This document shows positions 14,566 through 18,932 of a stretch of 18,932 nt of DNA, piece by piece. The position numbers were made by a program, and so were the translations under genes. The stretch is taken from assembly GCA_035307785.1 (NCBI GenBank), contig DATGHS010000105.1:1-18932 (forward strand), in the 5' to 3' direction. The DNA comes from DATGHS01 sp035307785 (lineage in GTDB: Bacteria; Planctomycetota; Planctomycetia; Gemmatales; Gemmataceae). The stretch's first letter is position 1. Each line of letters begins with the position of its first letter. The notes below the pieces were generated by a model. It worked only from the letters and a program-made list of their open reading frames with translations. It ran no database searches and was not told the origin of the DNA.

Positions 14566-14936
14566 TGGTCCGGGGGAACACAGTTTTTCAAAAAACCGTA
14601 GACGCAAGTCTTGTCGAATTCGAGGCTTAGTGCCGCTAGTCAGGTTTCGTAGGTTGCTTTGGCATCGCCCTTGCTTTTCTTTTTTCCCGTTCTGACGGCA
14701 GCCAACAATATCCCGGAGGAAAAGCCCGCCAGTCACGTTTCCCCCAATGTGCTGGCAAGATTGCGATTCCTTCTTTGATCCGCCGAGTTCCCCCAATTCG
14801 CGGATCAGCTTGTTGGAATACTGTGTTCCCCCACATGGGGCCGACAGAAGTTAGACTCCTCTTCCCTTGCACACCTCCCTAGCAAATCAAGATCCCCATC
14901 GCCGCCCGCTTCCCCCAAGCGGGCGGCTTCCTTTTT
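14566..14936 (+). ncRNA. Candidate structured non-coding RNA with C-rich apical loops
   Basis: There is no convincing protein here, but strong RNA structure. A closing helix pairs GGGGGAACACAGT (14572-14584) with ACTGTGTTCCCCC (14820-14832), 13 of 13. After a 5-base bulge, GGTCC (14567-14571) pairs with GGGCC (14838-14842). Inside is a 9-bp stem, 14631-14643 with 14692-14700, with a 4-base bulge. Two hairpins of like architecture follow. Hairpin A (14728-14756) and hairpin B (14776-14807) each have a lower stem, a single 5' bulge, an upper stem, a G-U pair, two U-A pairs and a C5 apical loop. The lower stems differ in sequence but keep pairing. A final hairpin with the same UU-CCCCC-AA apex is the terminator at 14901. 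Length is about 370 nt. Conserved blocks of tmRNA, RNase P RNA, SRP RNA and 6S RNA were not found. Strand and ends are inferred. Confidence 0.6.
14901..14936 (+). terminator. Intrinsic terminator of the candidate RNA
   Basis: GCCGCCCGCTT (14901-14911) and AAGCGGGCGGC (14917-14927) form a perfect 11-bp GC-rich stem with a CCCCC loop. It is followed by TTCCTTTTT (14928-14936). This is a classic rho-independent terminator for plus-strand transcription. Its loop repeats the apex of hairpins A and B upstream. Confidence 0.88.
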
Positions 14937-14942
14937 CAGAGG

Positions 14943-15060
14943 TCAGGAATCACGAGTCAGGATTCAGCAATCGGGAGTCCGTGGTCAATGACCAGGCAAC
15001 GTTTCAAGCCAGTTGATCCCTGATTCCTGACTCCTGACTCCCGGCTGGCCACTGGCTACT
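14943..15060. repeat. Second heptamer-type inverted repeat element
   Basis: The left block (14943-14991) runs in seven-base steps each starting TC: TCAGGAA, TCACGAG, TCAGGAT, TCAGCAA, TCGGGAG, TCCGTGG, TCAATGA. The right block (15012-15044) is the same unit on the other strand: TCCCTGA, TTCCTGA, CTCCTGA, CTCCCGG. It is followed by a further seven-base rhythm, CTGGCCA CTGGCTA (15045-15058). Between the blocks lie about 20 bases. The layout matches the element at 8589-8671, with a related unit containing GGAA. Confidence 0.8.
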
Positions 15061-15079
15061 GCCGCGCCAAGACGTATCG

Positions 15080-15085
15080 TATAAT
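15080..15085 (+). promoter_or_regulatory. Perfect -10 box for the 15138 gene
   Basis: TATAAT at 15080-15085 would start transcription near 15092. That makes the ATG at 15093 essentially leaderless and gives the preferred ATG at 15138 a leader of about 46 bases. No clear -35 hexamer is visible; the heptamer repeat occupies that area. Confidence 0.45.
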
Positions 15086-15137
15086 GACATCCATGCAGAA
15101 CAAGGCGTTTGGAAAAAAAAAACGTCGCGAGGCGATC

Positions 15138-15581
15138 ATGCATTTTCAGTTTGATGTGTCGGCGGTCTCGGCGGCGCCGGCGGGACTGGATTCAACCATA
15201 TTGCCAGGCCACGAAATCACCGACCTGCTCCGGCAGCTCCTGGATGCTCAGCGCGAACAAGTTGCCTTGCTGCGAAACAACGCAGCCGCGCATGATTCCG
15301 GCCAGCGCTGGCGTGCGGTTTTGTCGCGCTGGCAGAATGATTTCGCGAACTTGCCCTCGGCTTGCAAACGAGTATTGCCGCAACTGGAGCGCGCTTACAT
15401 CACGCTCATTGCGGACCTCACTGACCGAATTCAAGACGAAGGCGATGATGCCATCGGTAATGAATTCGCGCTCGGGGAGTTTCTGGATCGTTTCGGCATG
15501 CGCCTGAACCAGCTCGGTTCCATTTTGACCCTGGTGGGCCCGCTCGCCGACATTGCCGAAACCAGTGGAGAAACGAAATAG
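15138..15581 (+). CDS. Hypothetical helical protein of 147 aa
   Basis: I do not recognise a family. It starts MHFQFDVSAVSAAPAGLDSTILPGHE and is then almost wholly amphipathic helix: ITDLLRQLLDAQREQVALLRNN (about 30-51) could form a short coiled coil, followed by RWRAVLSRWQNDFANLPSACKRVLPQLERAYITLIADLTDRIQ and a final helix FLDRFGMRLNQLGSILTLVGPLADIAE. No signal peptide or membrane segment is seen, so it is probably cytoplasmic and oligomeric. I chose the ATG at 15138 because GAGG lies five bases upstream. The in-frame ATGs at 15084 and 15093 fall on or next to the -10 box and would place a run of ten A bases in the coding region. It is followed after 59 bases by the giant TPR gene on the same strand, which suggests a shared transcript. 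Confidence 0.72.
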   Translation: MHFQFDVSAVSAAPAGLDSTILPGHEITDLLRQLLDAQREQVALLRNNAAAHDSGQRWRAVLSRWQNDFANLPSACKRVLPQLERAYITLIADLTDRIQDEGDDAIGNEFALGEFLDRFGMRLNQLGSILTLVGPLADIAETSGETK

Positions 15582-15640
15582 CGCGCAGCCAGATCTTGCG
15601 TCAATCGCTTATCTACCGCAGTAAGCCCTAATCGACATAC

Positions 15641-18600
15641 ATGGAAATTGCCGCCGCTGATCTTGCCCGCATTTTGGAACTGTACAGCCAGGGGTTGTAC
15701 TTGCAGGCCTACCACCAGGCGAGTGCGCTGGCACCGCTGAAGGAATGGGACGGCACGGCGGCGCGCTTGCTGGCGGGCCGGCTCACACGGCAACTTGGAG
15801 CGCCGCGGCTATCGCGCTGGCTCATGCTCAAGGCCTATCGCGGCCAACCCACGCACCCGGAGGCGATTTATTACCATGCCCGCTATTACCTCGAAAAATA
15901 CAGCCTCCTCGAATCTTGGAATTTCCTGCGCCGGGAGCACAGTGCCACCGTCGATGCTGCCCCCGAATTGCGGGCCGATCTATTCAGCTTGCATGGTTTT
16001 ATTGCATCTCGGCTGCGTGACTTCGAGCAAGGCGAGCGCTGGATACAACAGGCGCTCGAGTTAGCGCCGAGCCGGCCTTGGATTCGCGTAGAGCAAGCCG
16101 CCTGCCTCGAATTCGAAGATCGCCTCGACGAGGCGCTCGCGATCTCCCGCGAGGCGATGGAATTGCGTCCCTTCTTCCGACCGGCGGTACAAGCAGCCGC
16201 TCACTTGTTGCTGCTTATGGATCGCGATGTAGAAGCGATGAATCTGTTGCAAGCCGCGGCGGCGCGCATCGAATGCGCCGCCGTGCTTTCGCAATTAGCT
16301 GCGCTCGAGGATGACCTCGGCATGCATGCCGACGCACGCAAGAGCTATGAGCGCTTTGCCGAGCTTTCGCCGCTCATGGAAACCGAAGTGCAGCAATGGT
16401 TGTCCGCCCGCCGCTCCGACATCGCTTACGACCTGGGCGAGATGGAGAGCGCGCGGAGCTACGCCCAGAACGCCGGTGAAGGCTTTCATCAGACCGTCGC
16501 CGAGAAACTTGCACAGGCCAACCCAGGGGCCAAGCGTGTAATCCTTCCCAATGTGGACCGACTGCCCCGGCCCTTGCCCACCTACATTCCGGCGGCGCTC
16601 GCAATCTTGCGACGCGCCTGGCGGCCGAACGAACCCTTACCCAATGACGAAATCTTTCGGCAGGATGCCCCGGGCGAATACTTGGAGCGGCGCTGGTCGG
16701 ATCAGGATAGTTGGTTGGTGCGCGAATTCACGGCCACGCCGGCCAGTTTATATGCTTTGGTGGACGCAGGTATTCCGGTGGCCCTGAGCATGGTGGAAGC
16801 CACCTACACACAGCTTCAGGCGATTGCCGGCTATGACCAGCATAAGGGCATTTTGCTCTTCCGCGATCCCACCGAGCGCCATTTGGGCGAGATGATGCTC
16901 GAACCGCTATTAGAGCGATTTCGCTCCTTGGGCCCGCGCGGTCTCATCATGCTGCCGCCCGAAGAGGCAGTCCGCTTGCGAGGAATTGACCTGCCCGATG
17001 CCGGGCTGTACGACCTCCTTTACGAACTGCACCAGGCGATGGAGAAGCAGGATCGAAACCGGGCACTTCGAGCATTGGCCGAACTGCAAACTCAAGCGCC
17101 CGGCAATCGGCTGACTCTGTACGCGCGCTACACGCTGGCGCGGTACGATGGTCATAATGGCGAGCAACTGGCTGCCTTGGATCAATTGCTCGAGCGATTC
17201 CACGATGATGCGACTTTCGAGCTTTGGCGCATCGGTTGCCTGCGCGATCTCGATCGCCGCGAAGAACGGCTTGCTCTGCTGCAACGCTTGAGCCGGCAGC
17301 CGAATGCCGACCCGATCTTCGCTCAGCAATATGCCCAGGAATTGTTGCCCGACGCCCGCGAACGTCACACGGTGGAGCGATTGTTGCACCGTGTGATGCA
17401 GCAACGGCCGCTCACGGCCTATCCCTATTATTTTCTGGCGAATTTGTTGTGGGACGAGCAACGACAGGAAGAAGCCTTGCCGCTGTACCGTTTTGCCGCC
17501 TGCTTGGATGATCAATCGGAACCATTAGCGCGAACCTACTTCCGCTCCGCGCGCGCTATCAACCACACGGAAGAAGCGCTTCAATTCCTGGAAGATCGCG
17601 TCCGCCGCTTTGGCGACAAATCCAGCCAGCCGGCCCGCATTTTATTCAACGCGCTGAGCGATCTGGATCAGACGGATGAAGCTTTTGCCGTCTTGGATCG
17701 TGCCTTGGCTCGGCGAAAAACCGATGGCGATTTGCTGCTCTTCGTGGCCGAAATGCGGGCGTCGTTTGGGGAAACCAAGACAGCAGCAAGTTTATTGAAA
17801 GCCGCGCGCGACAAGACTCGGCCCACGGCCTGGCTACGCGCCGCCGCGAACCTCGAGGGTTTGCAGGGGAACTTACAAGACGCGCTCAACTACTGGCGGC
17901 AGGTGGCCGAAGCCGAACCGTTAGCCATGGATGCACATCGCAATATCGCGATGCGGCTGGCAGAAATCGAGAGTCGCGCCGCGGCGCTGGATTACCTGCA
18001 AAGACTCACGGAGCGCAATCCGCGACATTATGGGATGCTGCAGTTGCGCATCGAATGGCTGCGCGGTGAAGGGCCCGGAGCCGTCGAACCCGTTGTCCGA
18101 CAACTCATGGAAGCGCACCCGGCCGATGCATGGGCGCACCGCGAGATGGCCTTGCATTTGGCCGATCTCAAGCGTTTTCCCGATGCGAAGGCAGAACTGG
18201 AAGTTGCTGCCCGGCTCGAGCCCCCGTCACCTTCGTATTACTGCGTACGCGGGCGAGTCGAGAGCCTCGCCGGCGAGAACGAGAAAGCGCGAGAATCGTA
18301 CCGCGCTGCCATTCGGCTGAATGTGGATAACGAACTTGCGATCTCGGAACTGTTATTACTTTGTCCCGGCCGACCCGAGCGGCAAGATGAATTGCGCTTC
18401 GTGGAAGAGCAATTGGCCAAGCAGCCGCACTATGGCGACGGCATACTCGCCTTTCACGGCCACGCCGTACACACGCTCGAGCCGGAGCAGATCCATGCCG
18501 CGCTGCAAGAAATGCTGGATCAGCGGCCGGACCTTTGGCAAACCTGGTCGGCCATGATTCAACAGCTCCTCGCAATGGAGCGTTTTGACGAGGCACGCAC

Positions 18601-18932
18601 TCTGGCGGAGCAAGCCACCGAGCGCTTTCCCATGCTGCCGCGTCTGTGGCTCGACCGCGCCGATACCTGCAATGCTCGCGGTGACATTGATGGCCAAATC
18701 GAGATGTTGCGGCAAGCGCTTAAGATTAGCCCCGGCTGGGGCCCGGCCACGCGAGAATTGGCCGAAGCGCTGGAGCGCGGCAACCACCTCGAAGAGGCCT
18801 GCGCGCTATTGCAACAGGCCGTCGCGCGCACACCGCTTGATGCTGCCAATCGTGGCCAATATGCGGACAAGCTTTGGAAGCTTGGCGAAAGCCAGGCCGC
18901 TCTCGAACAGCTGCGCGAAGCGCTGCGTCTGG
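15641..18932 (+). CDS. Very large TPR protein with an internal degenerate peptidase C39-like domain (3' end beyond window)
   Basis: The frame is open from ATG 15641 to the window edge, at least 1097 residues. Residues 1-290 are TPR-like helical pairs (for example GERWIQQALELAPSRPW). Residues about 305-415 look like a papain-fold peptidase C39-like domain: YIPAALAIL (315-323), GIPVALSM, AIAGYDQ (G397-Y398-D399) and ILLFRDP (D409). At the catalytic positions Cys is Y315 and His is Q391; only the Asp is kept, so it is predicted inactive. From about 440 onward, TPR units continue to the edge, for example PYYFLANLLWDEQRQEEALPLYRFAACL and YYCVRGRVESLAGENEKARESYRAAI. There is no signal peptide or membrane segment, so it is probably a cytoplasmic scaffold. 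No ribosome binding site precedes the ATG. The C39 assignment is pattern-based; TPR is more certain. Confidence 0.88.
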   Translation, partial: MEIAAADLARILELYSQGLYLQAYHQASALAPLKEWDGTAARLLAGRLTRQLGAPRLSRWLMLKAYRGQPTHPEAIYYHARYYLEKYSLLESWNFLRREHSATVDAAPELRADLFSLHGFIASRLRDFEQGERWIQQALELAPSRPWIRVEQAACLEFEDRLDEALAISREAMELRPFFRPAVQAAAHLLLLMDRDVEAMNLLQAAAARIECAAVLSQLAALEDDLGMHADARKSYERFAELSPLMETEVQQWLSARRSDIAYDLGEMESARSYAQNAGEGFHQTVAEKLAQANPGAKRVILPNVDRLPRPLPTYIPAALAILRRAWRPNEPLPNDEIFRQDAPGEYLERRWSDQDSWLVREFTATPASLYALVDAGIPVALSMVEATYTQLQAIAGYDQHKGILLFRDPTERHLGEMMLEPLLERFRSLGPRGLIMLPPEEAVRLRGIDLPDAGLYDLLYELHQAMEKQDRNRALRALAELQTQAPGNRLTLYARYTLARYDGHNGEQLAALDQLLERFHDDATFELWRIGCLRDLDRREERLALLQRLSRQPNADPIFAQQYAQELLPDARERHTVERLLHRVMQQRPLTAYPYYFLANLLWDEQRQEEALPLYRFAACLDDQSEPLARTYFRSARAINHTEEALQFLEDRVRRFGDKSSQPARILFNALSDLDQTDEAFAVLDRALARRKTDGDLLLFVAEMRASFGETKTAASLLKAARDKTRPTAWLRAAANLEGLQGNLQDALNYWRQVAEAEPLAMDAHRNIAMRLAEIESRAAALDYLQRLTERNPRHYGMLQLRIEWLRGEGPGAVEPVVRQLMEAHPADAWAHREMALHLADLKRFPDAKAELEVAARLEPPSPSYYCVRGRVESLAGENEKARESYRAAIRLNVDNELAISELLLLCPGRPERQDELRFVEEQLAKQPHYGDGILAFHGHAVHTLEPEQIHAALQEMLDQRPDLWQTWSAMIQQLLAMERFDEARTLAEQATERFPMLPRLWLDRADTCNARGDIDGQIEMLRQALKISPGWGPATRELAEALERGNHLEEACALLQQAVARTPLDAANRGQYADKLWKLGESQAALEQLREALRL

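Noticed and set aside
14636..14872. 78-aa minus-strand frame within the candidate RNA
   Set aside because: It shows no family pattern. The DNA is better explained by paired stems with compensatory changes and a plus-strand terminator.
14728..14927. CRISPR-like repeats from the recurring TTCCCCCA
   Set aside because: The shared unit is only 8-9 bases, sits at hairpin tips and is unevenly spaced; there are no spacers or cas genes.
14728..14927. CsrA-titrating RNA on the minus strand (GGGGG loops)
   Set aside because: The loops would contain GGGGGAA. However, the T run after the last hairpin and the candidate -10 box both favour plus-strand transcription.
14566..14936. tmRNA, RNase P RNA, SRP RNA or 6S RNA
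   Set aside because: GGAGGAAAAG at 14716-14725 and CGACAGAA at 14842-14849 recall RNase P blocks. However, the remaining universally conserved segments and the T-arm/CCA end of tmRNA are missing, as is the SRP tetraloop region.

Overview
The window looks like a chromosomal segment of a planctomycete, probably Pirellulales-like. This is inferred from gene content and style, not from a marker gene. The grounds are a Ser/Thr kinase beside a membrane permease, very long TPR proteins, a Rieske plus cytochrome b/diheme c fusion pair, few Shine-Dalgarno sites, and heptamer-type repeats in intergenic DNA.

Layout. On the minus strand at the left are a partial ABC-2-like permease (1-1237) and a Ser/Thr kinase (1265-2131), both apparently started by TTG with good ribosome binding sites. 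Divergent from them is an exported lysine-rich TPR protein (2402-3670), which meets tilS (3741-4772, minus) at a long shared hairpin. Divergent from tilS is a GT87-like membrane glycosyltransferase (4818-6686), followed by a DHH/DHHA1 NrnA-type phosphoesterase (6723-7703). A 319-base gap with a long imperfect inverted repeat leads to a two-gene quinol:cytochrome c reductase: a Rieske protein (8023-8583) and cytochrome b fused to a diheme cytochrome c (8681-10675). These two genes are separated by a heptamer inverted-repeat element. A perfect GNRA-capped hairpin then separates convergent units.

The minus-strand operon 14004-10713 carries a class V aminotransferase-like PLP enzyme, ribF, a NifU C-terminal-domain protein and a sugar-isomerase-like TIM barrel. 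Its gaps are 11 bp, 21 bp and a 4-bp overlap. A perfect TATAAT box precedes it. Divergent from it is an unrecognised 121-aa protein (14126-14491).

The most interesting part is the gene-free stretch 14492-15137. It holds a candidate structured non-coding RNA (about 14566-14936). Its ends-proximal segments are perfectly complementary over 13 bases. It carries three hairpins with the same C-rich apex, the last being an intrinsic terminator, plus a related C-rich segment in the closing helix. A plausible -10 box sits where the 5' arm would start. Immediately after it lies a second heptamer-type inverted-repeat element. The right end carries a small helical protein of unknown function (15138-15581) and a very long TPR protein running off the window (15641-18932). 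The latter contains what looks like a catalytically dead peptidase C39-like domain.
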